The notes under the pieces were generated by a model. That model was not told the origin of the DNA and did no database searches. It saw only the letters and a list, made by a program, of their open reading frames with translations. From Orobanche coerulescens (Eukaryota > Streptophyta > Magnoliopsida > Lamiales > Orobanchaceae), in assembly GCA_033398695.1 (NCBI GenBank), contig CM065811.1, forward strand, positions 117,351,501 through 117,415,500: a stretch of 64,000 nucleotides of DNA, read 5' to 3'. Positions 32,958 through 44,477 of this stretch are shown here, piece after piece. Each line of letters begins with the position of its first letter. Positions within the stretch are counted from its first letter, which is position 1. Position numbers and translations under genes: made by a program.

Positions 32958-35331
32958 TGTAACACCCCGAGATATTCGGAATAATTACAGCGCCGTAAAC
33001 CCTTTAAGTAAGGATTTACAAGGCTGATTAAAAGAAAAATAAATATAATCCAACTGTACAACTGAATTTCAAACATAGAACTTATTCAACTGATCCAAAG
33101 AGTTAAACTTTTACAACCATATCGAATATGACACTTGTTAAATCAGACGTACTCGAGTACTAAGTAGACCAAGGAAACACATCATAATAACAATAAACAT
33201 CAACCACATCACTGAGCCATTTCATCGTCCTGTCGGTACTGTGGTTGCCTTCCCGCTCCTCGGCTACCTGAACATCAAAACCATGTCCACCCCCGAAGGG
33301 GTTAGCAAAACAATGCTAGTACAAGTATCATCATACAATAAATCATCAATGCATCATAAAAACATGCAAAACGGACTTCCGCCACCGGAATCCAACGATG
33401 CGAATCCTCACGATTCCATCAACACAATACAAGGTAATCCAGCGATCCAGCGCCCTCAGCATAGATCCCCATGATGATCCCGTCGGACCAACGCATGGTG
33501 GAAAACCCGTCCAGAGATCCAGCGCCCTCAGCATAGATCCCCATGATGATCCCGTCGGACCAACGCATGGTGGACATTCGATCCAGCGCCCTCAGCATAG
33601 ATCCTCATGACCCCCTCGGATCATTTATACCATAAATCAATCAACTATGCATACACATATGCATTTCAATATATTCATCCATACGAACCAATAACAATGA
33701 ATATCACGAGAATTTCCAGAAATACATCTCATATTCAACAATATGAACAAAACCACAAGCATGATAAATCGAACTCGACATATGATACTTGCCTCGGAAA
33801 TGGCAAGAATGTAATACTCCGACAAACGTCACGCGTCCGTATGTCACTGCCCCACGATCGACCCCTATGCAAGGCTCGCACCTTGTTCAAAAAGAGATAC
33901 AAGGAACTTAACATACCACTCGACACTAACATACGCTCACCGAATACTAATATTAAGATCGTAAAGTAGTGACACTAGGTTGGTTCACGGTTAGAACACT
34001 AAGTAAGAACTAAATCGGGAACGATAAGGTACTCTATAAGGGCTGAACGATCATGTCGAAAATGAAGTACCGTTGTTTAAAAGTTCATTGTTTCACAAGG
34101 TGTTGAGGGTTTCGTGTTAAATAAGGAAATGAATGTCAAATCCCCATATGATCGGCCAAGATGATTCGACCCCCAATATTACTCAAGACGACAAGCATGC
34201 TTAAACATTTCGCAAGGAAAACGACACTACGGTGATTCGGTTTAAGTTCAAGGACCTAGTCGATACATATATGTATTACCTCAAGAACATGGAGGACATT
34301 GTCATAACAATTTCTTCTAACATATATGAATTTCTCCAATGGAACATAAAAAGGAATCGGAGAATATAACTGAAATCATGCTTATTACTCCCACGAATTA
34401 AGGATGCTACAAGTTAAGGTTTCATCCACCGAGGCTAAATCAAGACTCTACGTAATGAAAGAAAGATAAGGTATAATCGGGTTCTAAACTACAAAACATG
34501 GTCTTTGGACTCAAAAGATCATCATCTAGTCCAATTATTTCCAAAACAAGCTCAAAGTATAGTTTAAGAATGTAAACTCTAGCTTGGTGAATCGTAACAT
34601 ACCTTAAGAGATGAAAGAATAAGAAAATCTTCAATAAACTCTTCAGGAAGCTTGATCACCAACTCACCCGGCCTAAGCTTCCCAAATTCGGAGGTAATTG
34701 ATGATATGAGGGATATGAGGTGAAGGATAGTCTCAAGAACACAAAAATCGGCCAAGGCAAAAGTGGGAAATGAAGTGATGGTCATGTTCTATAAATAGAT
34801 TTCTAAGCATTACGACGTTATGCAATAACCCCTTACGTACGTAACAAGCTTAACGTCGTTATACCTAGCCTTAACGCACGTAATCGCTGACCGAGTTCAC
34901 CGGGTGATTTCGCCATTTCTTTACGTACGTAGTCACGCGGGTTTTACGTACGTAATACTCATGTCTATAGCGTACGTAACACATGTACCATAGCGTACGT
35001 AACGCCTATGTCTAGGTTCATGCGGGGATCACACGAATCTTCCCCGGCCCTCTCTTCGGCCCCCACAAGCCGACCCTTATCCGAACCCAAGTTGACTTAG
35101 CTTACGTACGTTAAGGACATCAGATAACGTACGTAACACTGAATTCTTAGCGTACGTTATGAACGCCTTTTAACGTACGTTAGTACGTGCAAAATCATGC
35201 ATGCAATGCTTAAAGATATAAAAACATAAGGGCACAAATACGGGAAACCAATCTACGATTTATAACATCACGAAGTCGAAATAATACAAGGTTGAGTACA
35301 AGGTAAATACACCATTTATTCGGGCATTACA
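32958..35331 (-). repeat. Element C LTR 3 (5' LTR)
   Basis: TGTAACACCCC to GGGCATTACA, 2374 bp, followed by AACAG. A short segment at 34810-34910 has several base losses that damage four palindromes of the promoter array. Elsewhere it is almost the same as LTR 1. Confidence 0.92.
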
Positions 35332-35336
35332 AACAG

Positions 35337-35772
35337 CAGGGGCAGCAGCCTCCGCCTCCGGTGTACAGCGGGATCGTGAGCCGGATCATTAGCGACATAT
35401 CGCGTCAGCGACCTCTGAACTTTGAAGGCTCTTCTGAGTCTGCTGATATTGTACATTGGATAGAGCATTTCGAGAAACTGTTCGAGATGGTGGAGTGCCC
35501 AGAAGAGAATCGAGTTGCTGTGGTGGCTTACTACCTTAGTAAGCGCGCCCATACTTGGTGGCTTTCTGTGAGACCTGCTGACGGCGTGAGTACCTGGGAG
35601 GACTTCAAGAATCTCATGTTGGATCGCTACTATCCTGCACTACTCCGTGAAGCCAAATTGTCAGAATTGTTGAACCCCAATCCATCTGAGGACGAGGATG
35701 TGTTAGCTATTGCCGAGAAATTCCAGGCGCTTCTTTCTTTTGCTACGTTAGTTGTCCGTATGGAAGCTGATA
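35337..35772 (+). pseudogene. gag: B gag, capsid part
   Basis: Continues the gag cut at 18508. It is proline-rich at first, then the retrotransposon gag domain: PLNFEGSSESADIVHWIEHFEKLFE, AVVAYYLSKRAHTWWLSVRPAD, WEDFKNLMLDRYYP, REAKLSELLNP and FQALLSFATLVVRMEAD. The frame is open to 35772, where the LINE is inserted. It resumes at 37661. Confidence 0.9.
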
Positions 35773-35859
35773 CAACAACAACAACATCTAAGCCTTAGTC
35801 CCAAAATAATTTGGGGTCGGCTAACATGAATCAAACATTGAAACCGTCAATGATTGTTA

Positions 35860-36040
35860 CATAAATAACATAAAGGAGAAAAAGAGGGAAACAAGTAAAG
35901 AAAAAATCAAAAAAACAAAAAAAGAAAAAAAAGAAAAAAAAACAGAAAAAAAACAGAAGAAAATGAAAAGTCCTGAAAAAGTAAATTAAAAGATAACATG
36001 AAATAAAAGAAAATAGGAATAAAAATACATATTAAAAAAA
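35860..36040. repeat. A-rich 3' UTR tract of the LINE
   Basis: A low-complexity run of A with scattered G and C on the plus strand (T-rich on the LINE's sense strand), between the end of the RT ORF and the TTG tail. No other signal seen. Confidence 0.7.
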
Positions 36041-36046
36041 AAAGAA

Positions 36047-37504
36047 TCAGATTCCATCCACCATCCGTATTCTTTCCTGCCACATTTGCCTCTCTATCGC
36101 TATACTTTCTCCAATTCCAAGAAATCGCATATCATTTTCAATCATCTTTATCCAAATTTTCTTGGGTCTTCCTCTACCTTTCACAACATTACTTGTTCCC
36201 CAACTTTCTAGCCTCCTCACTGGGGCATCAACAGGTCTTCTTCTCACATGACCAAACCATCGTAATCGATTCTCCATCATCTTGTCTTTTATAGCCGCAA
36301 CTCTTACCTTCTCTCTAATCACCTCATTTCTGAGCCGATCCTTTTTTGTATGACCACACATCCATCGTAGCATACGCATCTCCGCCACATTCATCTTTTG
36401 AATGTGACACTGTTTTACAGCCCAACAATCGGTGTCATATAACAGCGCAGGCCTAATTGCCGTGCGGTAAAATTTACCCTTTAATCTATGAGGCATGTCA
36501 GGATCACATAAAATCCCTGTGGCACTCTTCCACTTCAACCACCCGGCCTTTATTCTGTGAGCCACATCGCCATCTAGCTCTCCATCATTTTGGATAATAG
36601 ATCCAAGATACCGAAAGAAAGTGGATCCATGAACAACTTTTCCATCAAATGTGATCATCCCCGCCTCTCTATCACTGTTTTCGCTAAACCTATACTCCAT
36701 ATATTCAGTCTTACTTCTGCTCAGCCTAAAGCCTCGAGCTTCCAAAGTATCCCTCCAAAGTTCCAATTTCTGTTGCACTCCAACCTTCATTTCATCAATC
36801 AACACAATATCATCTGCGAACATCATACACCACGGAACGTCATTTTGAATTTCTCTTATCAATTCATCCATGACTATGGCAAAGAGAAAAGGACTAAGAG
36901 CAGATCCTTGATGCACCCTAATCGTAATAGGAAATTCTTCTGTCCTCCCAACATTAGTACGTACACTTGTACTAGCTCCCTCATACATGTCCTTTATAAT
37001 GTCAATATATTTCCACAATACACCCTTCTTTGCTAAGGCCCACCAAAGTACTTCTCTTGGTACTTTATCATATGCCTTCTCTAAATCAATAAAAACCATA
37101 TGTAGATCTTTCTTTTTATCTCGATAATGTTCCATCAACTACCGGATAAGATAAATTGCTTCCATGGTCGATCTTCTAGGCATAAATCCAAACTAATTTT
37201 CTGTTATCTTCACACATTTCCTGATCCTTTGTTCAATCACTCGTTCCCACAACTTCATGGTATGACTCATTAGTTTAATTTTGCGATAATTAGAACAATC
37301 TTGAACATCACCTTTGTTCTTATACAAAGGGACGAGAATACTTTTCCTCCATGCTGATGACATCTTATTGCTTCTCCAAATCTTACTGAAAAGCATAGTT
37401 ACCCATTCGATCCCTCTCTCCCCCAAACACCTCCAAACTTCAATATGTATACCATATGGTCCTTCTGCTTTCTTTGACCCCATCTTCTTCAATGTAATTG
37501 TCAC
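36047..37504 (-). pseudogene. LINE reverse transcriptase (RTE type)
   Basis: One reading frame, interrupted by two TAG codons near 37193 and 37141. Visible RT blocks: [36 protein letters not shown], the catalytic [26 protein letters not shown] and [11 protein letters not shown], then the C-terminal region with [24 protein letters not shown] sequence and [11 protein letters not shown]. No endonuclease domain remains. Upstream of 37504 the frame is closed by TAA. The catalytic aspartates are intact, but the truncation makes the copy inactive. Confidence 0.92.
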
Positions 37505-37660
37505 TTCACCCTTTTAAATTCTCCTCTTAAACTCTCGGTTAACCATACTTGAGGGGATGTTTAAATTCCCAATATCTTGTTCTTGATGGCCATTGAATAG
37601 GGTATCAAAGTATGACCTCCATCTCTCTTTTATCTCTTTATCTCCGTACGGAAGCTGATA

Positions 37661-39373
37661 GGATCAAATATTTCCTCAAGAGGCTTAAACCCCGGATGAG
37701 GATGTAGTTGATTAACCACCACTGTACGACCCTACCAGAGTTTATCGAGAAGGCTCTAGAATACGAACTTACTACGAAGGATATTTCCAAGAAGCATCCT
37801 CAGTCTTCCAATAAGAGATCCAGGAACCAGACCCAGGCATACAGTAACCGGGGGACGTTCAGGAAGCCCCAGTCTATACCAAATCCTTCTGAGTGGCCAC
37901 CTATGGCGCTGAAGCCGACCGGATCGCACTCTCGAGCAATCAGCTCATCTATCGTGTGTTATAACTGTGGGGACCAGGGACACATCAACTCCAAATGCCC
38001 GAAGCCGGCCGTCGCGTGCCATACTTGTGCGAAGAATGGACATTGTGCTCGTTATTGCAGGGGCGGACCCGGGCGTGCTCCAATAGCATCTCTTGCTCCA
38101 GTACAGTCATCTGTTCAGGACCATGTACCTCCGTCCGCTTCTTACCAGACTACCGGGGCAAACAAAGGGATGGGCCGTGGAAATCAAACTGGTACACCTA
38201 GTACCGGAGATGCAAAAACCAGAGTCTACGAGATGAAGAAGGTCGACGATCCCGAAGCCAGCATGATTGCAGGTACTCTCGAGATCTACTCTCAGCCCGT
38301 TTGTGTCGTTTTTGATACTGGTGCTTCACACTCCTTTTTATCTGCCTCTTGTTTAAGTCGTTTGCAATTAGATCATGTTACCGATTGTGAACCTTATGTC
38401 ATTGGTCTACCCGATGGTAGAAGAATTGTTGGGAATCGTGAAGTACATAACTGTCTGATTCGCATGAACGACCGTGAGTGGTTGTCAGACTTGATTGTGG
38501 TCGATTTACCTAAAGATGATGTGATCTTAGGCATCGACTGGATGGATCATCATGATGCCATACTTAGCGTCCGCAAGTGGATAGTGACCGTCACATATGA
38601 TGATGGTGTTGAGTGTACTTTTCAGGGTAATAATCCCAGTCATTCCGGGAGAATCATCAGCACAATGAAAGCAGTGAGACTGCTTAATCAAGGGTGTGTT
38701 GGTTATTGGTGCTACATGACCAAGACAACCGATCGACGAGTTGAGTTGGATGATATTCTGGTAGTTCGAGACTACCCAGATGTATTTCCGGATGAATTAC
38801 TAGGCTTACCTCCACATCGTGATGTAGAGTTTACTATTGAGTTAGATCCAGGTACGTCCCCACTTTTGAAAACACCGTATCGTATGGATCCGACCGAGAT
38901 GCATGAGTTGAAGAACCAGCTTGAGGAGTTGACCAAGAAAGGCTATATTCGACCTAGTGCTCCCCCTTGGGGAGCTCCAGTGCTATTTGTACGGAAGAAA
39001 GACGGATCTCTGCATTTGTGTATTGATTACCGTGAGCTGAACAGGGTAACCATTAAGAACAAATATCCATTGCCTCGTATTGATGATTTATTGGATCAAT
39101 TTGAGGCCCGGGTATCATCAGTTGAGAATCCGAGAGTCTGATATTCCGAAGACAGCTTTTTGTACTCGTTATGGGCATTATGAGTTCGTAGTGATGCCTT
39201 TCGAACTGACTAATGCACTGGCAGTATTCATGGAGTTGATGAATCAAGTTTTTATTAATTATCTGGATCGCTTTTTAGTCATTTTCATTGATGACATCCT
39301 GATTTATTCTCGTGACCATGTAGAACACGAGTATCACCTCTGTCAGGTTCTCGATGCGTTGAGGCGGGAATAG
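37661..39373 (+). pseudogene. pol: B gag C-terminus, protease and reverse transcriptase
   Basis: After the LINE the gag frame resumes and hits TAG at 37705-37707. It then stays open to 39141: two zinc knuckles ([14 protein letters not shown] and [14 protein letters not shown]), the protease active site [13 protein letters not shown] with [15 protein letters not shown], then RT ([53 protein letters not shown]). A short deletion or frameshift near 39105 moves the frame; RT continues to 39373 with [26 protein letters not shown] and the catalytic [13 protein letters not shown] ends it at 39371-39373. Confidence 0.92.
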
Positions 39374-40206
39374 CTCTATGGAAAAATTTCCAAATGTGAA
39401 TTCTGGATACCGGAGGTTATTTTTCTTAGACATGTGATATCGGCCGATGGGGTGAGGGTAGACCCACAGAAGACCGAAGATATTCGAGATTGGATACTCC
39501 GAAGAACGTGAAGGAAGTTCGCAGTTTCTTGGGTCTAGCAGGTTATTACCGATGGTTTGTGGAAGGTTTTTCCAAGATTGCTCAACCAATGACTAATTTG
39601 TTGAGGAAAGATAAGAAATATTTGTGGTCGGAGGCATGTCAGAAAAGTTTTGATGAACTAAAGAGTCGATTGATTTCAGCACCTGTTTTGGTTCTACCAA
39701 AAGGAACGGAATGATTTGTGCTGTATAGTAACGCGTCGAAATAGGGCCTTGGATGTGTGTTAATGCAGGATGGGAAGGTGATTGCCTATGCATCAAGACA
39801 GCTGCGACCCTACAAGGTCAACTACCTGACCCATGATTTGGAGCTAGCAGCCGTGGTGTTTGCTTTGAAAATCTGGCGTCATTATCTATATGGAGTTACC
39901 TGTCAGATCTTTACTGATCAGAAGAGCCTGAGGTCCATTTTTACTCAGAAGGAGTTGAACATGAGGCAGAGAAGGTGGCTAGGACTAATCAAAGACTATG
40001 ATATCGAGATCCTTTATCATCCGGGCAAAGCAAATGTGGTTACCGACGCCTTGAGTCGTAAGACAGTACAGGAGCAGATGCTTGCCCGTTTGACAGTTCA
40101 AAGAGAATTGCAGTTGGAGTTCGTGAGGCCGGAAATTGAAGTCTGGTTACACATATTTAGGGACAACTCCGCACACTTGAGATTTCCTCATCCCTTGATG
40201 ATGTAA
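39374..40206 (+). pseudogene. pol: B RT connection and RNase H
   Basis: The frame 39490-39714 holds the RT connection ([22 protein letters not shown]). A stop at 39712 and another near 39742 break the RNase H start. The frame 39757-40206 carries RNase H ([62 protein letters not shown]). It acts by removing the RNA template during reverse transcription in the intact family. Confidence 0.9.
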
Positions 40207-40694
40207 TCAGATCGAAGCAGGTTACAGACCCATTCTTATCTCGAGTTCGGAATGAAGTAACTCAAGGGAAAGCCCTTGGATTTGTGATTCACGAAGATGG
40301 ATTGATACGATTCAGGAATCGAGTTTGTGTACCCACAGACAGAGAGTTGAGGAACTCTATTCTGAAAGAGGCTCATGTTACCCCGTATTCCATTCACCCG
40401 GGATCTAGCAAAAGGTATAAGTATTTGAAGCAATGTTATTGGTGGGTGAATGTGAAACGTGAAGTTGCAGAATTCGTTTCGAGATGTTTCACCTGTCAGC
40501 AGGTTAAGATTGAACATCAGCGACCCGTAGGAATTATGAAACCACTCCCGATTCCCGAGTGGAAATGGGAGGACATATCGATAGATTTTATCACTAGCTT
40601 GCCGACGAGTCATCGAGGTATGAATATGATTTGGGTGATTATGGATCGGTTAACCAAATCAGCCCACTTCTTGGAGATTAAGGATACATGGGGT
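40207..40694 (+). pseudogene. pol: B integrase, N-terminal part
   Basis: The zinc-binding domain keeps its HHCC residues ([18 protein letters not shown] region at 40376-40410, [14 protein letters not shown] at 40487-40530). The core begins with ISIDFITSLP (first catalytic aspartate) and [18 protein letters not shown]. The frame is cut at 40694 by Athila-2 and resumes at 51116. Confidence 0.9.
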
Positions 40695-41989
40695 TGTTGC
40701 GAGATTCGGTGAACGCAAGTGCACGTTATCGTAGACAAGCAATAAAATGATGAGTAAGATATCGTTCCCACGAGGACTGACTTACCAACTACCGATTTAT
40801 GCGTATTCTAATTTTATTTGAACTCTCGAAATTTGGGATGCAATTAATAATTAAAGAAAACCAATAAAAGAATAAACAGTAAAAACGATCGCTCGAAGAA
40901 AGAAAATCTAATAATGAATAAATCTAGGATTGTGAATCCACCTCGGTTTATCCGAATTTACTCTCGATTATCTGAAGTTAATGATTTCCCAGTTTATTAA
41001 AGGCGAAGGTTGCTAAAGTACTCTACCACCTCTCCCGAGGTCAGTAGATTTTTCTAAGGCGAATAATACACTCTATCCCTAGGTGAATTAATTCGACAAT
41101 AGGCAAAAGGCACGAAATCTTAAAAAAGCCACGTAGTTCCTATGAGTATATTCCTATCTCACAAGATAAAACGATTCTCACCAATATTTCCTCACCAACT
41201 CTCCTCTCCCGATTCGAGTTGCGTAATTAAAACAATTCAATTATAGGCCACACAATTGAAAGCATTAAAAACAATTGGGAAAACTCAACAGAAAAGGGAA
41301 TTATATAGATAATCAAAGTAAATCCGTCAAAACCTCGGTTTCATCAAAATCCTAGAACAGGGTTTTAGCCTGACATGCTAAAGAATAAAAATACAGAAAT
41401 AATTAAAGAAAGCATTGATATCAAACGCAGATGAAGAACTTAGATTCCTCCGTTCTTCTGCTCCTTGGTGTCTTCTGCTTCTTCTCAATTCCTCGATGAT
41501 CTCACGATCCTCCGATCTACTTTTTTCAGTCCTTAAACCCTTATTTATAACTCTCATTAACCTCTAAAATGCGTCCCGGAATTAGGTTGGGAACAGGCTC
41601 CAAAAACGGCCCAAAACCGCGGCCAACACATCAAAACTGCCCCGTGGGCCGCGGCTCACTTAATCTGTGCCGCGGCCCCTGACCTTCAGCACGTACCTGG
41701 CCGCGCTATTTTTCCTCCTGGGCCGCGGCTTAGCATCCTTGTGCCGCGGATCACAGTACAGTTGGCTTGGCACTTTCAGGTCACCTTCGTGTGACGCGGC
41801 TCACTTGGTACGTGCAGCGGCTCCAGGCCAGAAATCGCCGTTTTGGCCCGTTTTTCATCGTTTCGGCTTCCGGACTCCAATTTCCTGCCAAACATATAAG
41901 AATAGTGCATTAAAAGCTCATTTATGCAGATTTAATTATGAAAAGAAAACAAAATAATGATAACTAAGCGTATAAAAATACGCCTAACA
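40695..41989 (-). repeat. Athila-2 3' LTR
   Basis: 1295 bp, TGTTGCGAG to CGCCTAACA. It contains GTTCCCACGAGGA near the left end, a TATA box on the minus strand (TTATAAATAA, 41550-41541) and the CCGCGG array upstream of it. Confidence 0.95.
41541..41820 (-). promoter_or_regulatory. Athila-2 3' LTR promoter: TATA box and phased CCGCGG array
   Basis: CCGCGG or near-copies are centred at 41619.5, 41651.5, 41672.5, 41703.5, 41725.5, 41746.5, 41796.5 and 41817.5, giving steps of 32, 21, 31, 22, 21, 50 and 21 bp, close to multiples of the 10.5-bp helical turn. Most are in the longer word GTGCCGCGGCTCA. The 5' LTR has the same array (about 50739-50945) and a TATA box near 50662-50671. Confidence 0.7.
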
Positions 41990-42020
41990 AATACCCCCAA
42001 ACTTGAGCCTTTGCTTGTCC
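41990..42020 (-). other. Athila-2 polypurine tract and conserved tail block
   Basis: The minus strand reads GAGGACAAGCAAAGGCTC and then AAGTTTGGGGGTATT, ending at the LTR. Athila-3 has the same block at 55706-55735. Confidence 0.85.
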
Positions 42021-42464
42021 TCAAGCAAAAATCAATTTTAAACAAAATGTATCGTGAATAATCGTGCAAGTCTATAGTTCTCAACTTAATAATACTACCC
42101 TGAAAATCTCAAAGAATAATACAAGTATCGAAATAGTGAGTCACATCCAGGACACTGATTCCACCAAGTAACCATTTTCAGTGCTAATTAATCGTTCATG
42201 AATAAAATCTAGCTCAAAGATTAACAAGCGTGAATTTAACCGACCGCCAATACGAAGGGTTAGATAAAACAAGCTAAGTCGACCAGTCCTACAGTCTAAT
42301 GGAAAAAATTTCAAGAGTTTCATCATCAAAAATAACCCTCGGACAGTATTCCCTTATATGTGATCAATAAAATGATTCGAGTTAACCACTAGGTTCGGAT
42401 CTCGGGATGTTTCATCGGGATAATCCTAGGGTGGAATTCCATTCTCATGTATTGGGAAGCCGTT

Positions 42465-42735
42465 TGACGTAAAAGACACTCATGTGGCACATGGATGCTT
42501 CTAGTTACTAAGTTTCCCTCCACAGTGGAGAAAAAACTCAAATAGCTATTCCCGCATGTCCGATTCAAGGTCGCTGTTTTACGCGAGAGTAAACAACGGG
42601 TCACGCGAATACCCCCGGTTACTAGGCTCCCCATCACCGGCACATGCGAAATCTCTAAACCACTAGTCTAATCAGGGTTGTCATTTTACGCGAGAGTAAA
42701 CAACGGGTCACGTGAATACCCCCGGTTACTAGACT
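42465..42735 (-). repeat. Athila-2 tail repeats with TTTACGCGA and GGTTACTA
   Basis: Two good copies (42577-42626 and 42684-42734) and one degenerate copy (about 42467-42515) of a ~50-bp unit: TTTTACGCGAGAGTAAAC, then GGGTCACGCGAATACCCC, then CGGTTACTAG. Each unit holds inverted repeats (TTTAC/GTAAA and GGGT/ACCC). Athila-3 has two related copies. Confidence 0.75.
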
Positions 42736-43855
42736 TTCCATCATAGAACAAATAATATCTCGACTATTTGGGAAAAACTGTCCGACTCTAAACTCAAATC
42801 AAGTGCCAACACGACTCATGTTACTGGACAACTAGCTACGCGAAAAGTGTAACCAAATGTATAGAGGGCGATTTGAAAACACGTATGTCTTCTTTCTTAT
42901 CTGCTAAGATTTCTACAAAAACGAAAAAAATTTCGGACCTAAATGAATACTTAATAGAAACAGATATCGCTGACTACAACTCGACTAAAACTCAACCGTT
43001 TCTTCAGAGAGAAATCAGTATCGTAACATCAGTTTTACACAAAAAGAAGCACAAAAAATTCACGAATGCAAATAATATCACGACAAGCAAGGCGAGCAAC
43101 AAAAAGATAACAAAAAATAACGAAAAATGCAAACGAATAAGTACAGCAACAGAAAGTAAACCCCCCCCCCCCAAACTTAGGACGTACATTGACCTCAATT
43201 TACACAAAATGTAATATGTAATAAAAAAAGGTCAAGTACTCCCCTATTGTCCGCTCATGAACAGGTGCCGGCGTTGTCCGGCAAGGCTGCACGCTCCTCG
43301 ACTACACCATGCGGAACGTGAATGAATGAGCTTGCATCATCAAAAAGGAAATTAAGGATGAGCTCAAGTTTAAACATGATGTAAGGGTTGGGAGACAATG
43401 TAATCCGATAAAATAATTCGTTGCATATAGTTTTAAAATGGTTGGCTTAAAAAATATTTTCATTGCTGCAATTTATCAAACACTTGGTATGCACAAGTTT
43501 AAATGAAGAACAAGAATTTTAATGGCTAAATCCAAATCCCAAAAATAACAACATAGATATATAGCCATGATAATCGACAACTAACATCACCAATTCGTTC
43601 ATAATCACAAATACCATCACAATCAAACACCATATTCACCATATTCCAACTCCATTTTTTTGAGAGAACTTTGAAGAACAACTAGCAACATATAACAACA
43701 ACTTACTTTTCAAATCATATATCAATTATGATTAAGATATTGAGAGTTACCTGACTTGGAATGAAGAATGCAAGAAGAAAAAGAAGAGGAGGATATCGTC
43801 CGAGTGCTTGTGTGAAGGAAGGAACGGACTTTACCTGATGTGTGCCGGCCGATCG
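42736..43855. other. Athila-2 non-coding tail with internal G-run
   Basis: No conserved ORF is seen. On the minus strand a block TAAATTGAGGTCAATG leads to CCTAAGTTT and a run of 12 G (43172-43161), resembling the polypurine tract block. Minus-strand CAG|GTAACT near 43755 would make a good splice donor, with no recognisable downstream exon. Confidence 0.5.
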
Positions 43856-43856
43856 T

Positions 43857-44226
43857 GTATATGAAGGATGCCTGGGCTTTCCCATTTGCGACGGGGGCCG
43901 CGGCACAACTTAAGTGAGCTGCGGACCAGAGTACAGCCTCCTGGGCGTTGTTTGTTCATTCTCTTTGTGCCGCGGCTCAGCATGTGGGTGTCGCGGCTCA
44001 TCATGTTAGTGTGCCGCGGCTCATTTGGTCCGTGCCGCGGCATGGAGTACAGGTACCTGGGCGTATCTTTGGCATTTGGTGTGCCGCGGCTCGCTGCATA
44101 TGTGCCGCGGCTCATGGACCTGGTGTGCCGCGGCTCAGTAAGGTCGTGCCATGGCACAGAGTACTGTTCGGTTGGCCTTTTTCCTTCAACTCGTGTGTGC
44201 CGCGGCTCACTATCCTTGTGCCGCGG
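43857..44226 (-). promoter_or_regulatory. Athila-2 internal phased CCGCGG array with TATA-like box
   Basis: Twelve CCGCGG or near-copies are centred at 43900.5, 43921.5, 43972.5, 43993.5, 44016.5, 44037.5, 44086.5, 44107.5, 44130.5, 44151.5, 44202.5 and 44223.5. Steps are 21, 51, 21, 23, 21, 49, 21, 23, 21, 51 and 21 bp. The words match those of the LTR promoter. A weak TATA-like CATATACA lies just downstream on the minus strand (43864-43857). A second promoter is inferred. Confidence 0.65.
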
Positions 44227-44477
44227 CCCTTAGCTCAAATTTCACCTGGGATGATTTCTGCACAGAATTTTCAACAGAAAACACTTAGAAAGCGGGAGAT
44301 AAGCATATCAAAGCAAAATTGATGAAAAACTTAGACTCTAAAATGAAAGAAAACACTGAAAAATGAAAATCTACTACTACTAAAACTCGCGTTGCCTCCC
44401 AAGAAGCGCTAAGTTTATAGTATTCAGTCGGACTTTTCTAGCATTCATCCGGCGGTGGATAAGACGACGCTCGTCTT

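Larger units (their letters stand above)
18509..35331 (-). mobile_element. Element C: Tekay chromovirus as LTR-internal-LTR-internal-LTR tandem
   Basis: Three LTRs (18509-20889, 25712-28084, 32958-35331) alternate with two internal regions (20890-25711 and 28085-32957) in the same orientation. The whole 16.8 kb is bounded by one target duplication, AACAG (18504-18508 and 35332-35336). This fits a single insertion later enlarged by unequal exchange between LTRs, or an assembly duplication. It interrupts B's gag. Confidence 0.92.
35773..37642 (-). mobile_element. RTE-type LINE, 5' truncated
   Basis: A 1.87-kb non-LTR retrotransposon. Its 3' end lies at the left: the minus strand ends with ...GACTAAGGCTTAGATGTTGTTGTTGTTG, the usual tail of plant RTE elements with a short TTG repeat instead of poly(A). 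An 18-bp target duplication (35755-35772 and 37643-37660, one mismatch) flanks it. Only the RT half of the ORF remains, so it is truncated at the 5' end, as is common for LINEs. Confidence 0.93.

Noticed and set aside
36590..37036. 148-codon plus-strand open frame
   Set aside because: It is antisense to the LINE reverse transcriptase.
42873..43214. 113-codon plus-strand Lys/Thr-rich open frame
   Set aside because: It lies antisense in the non-coding tail of Athila-2 with simple composition and no family match.
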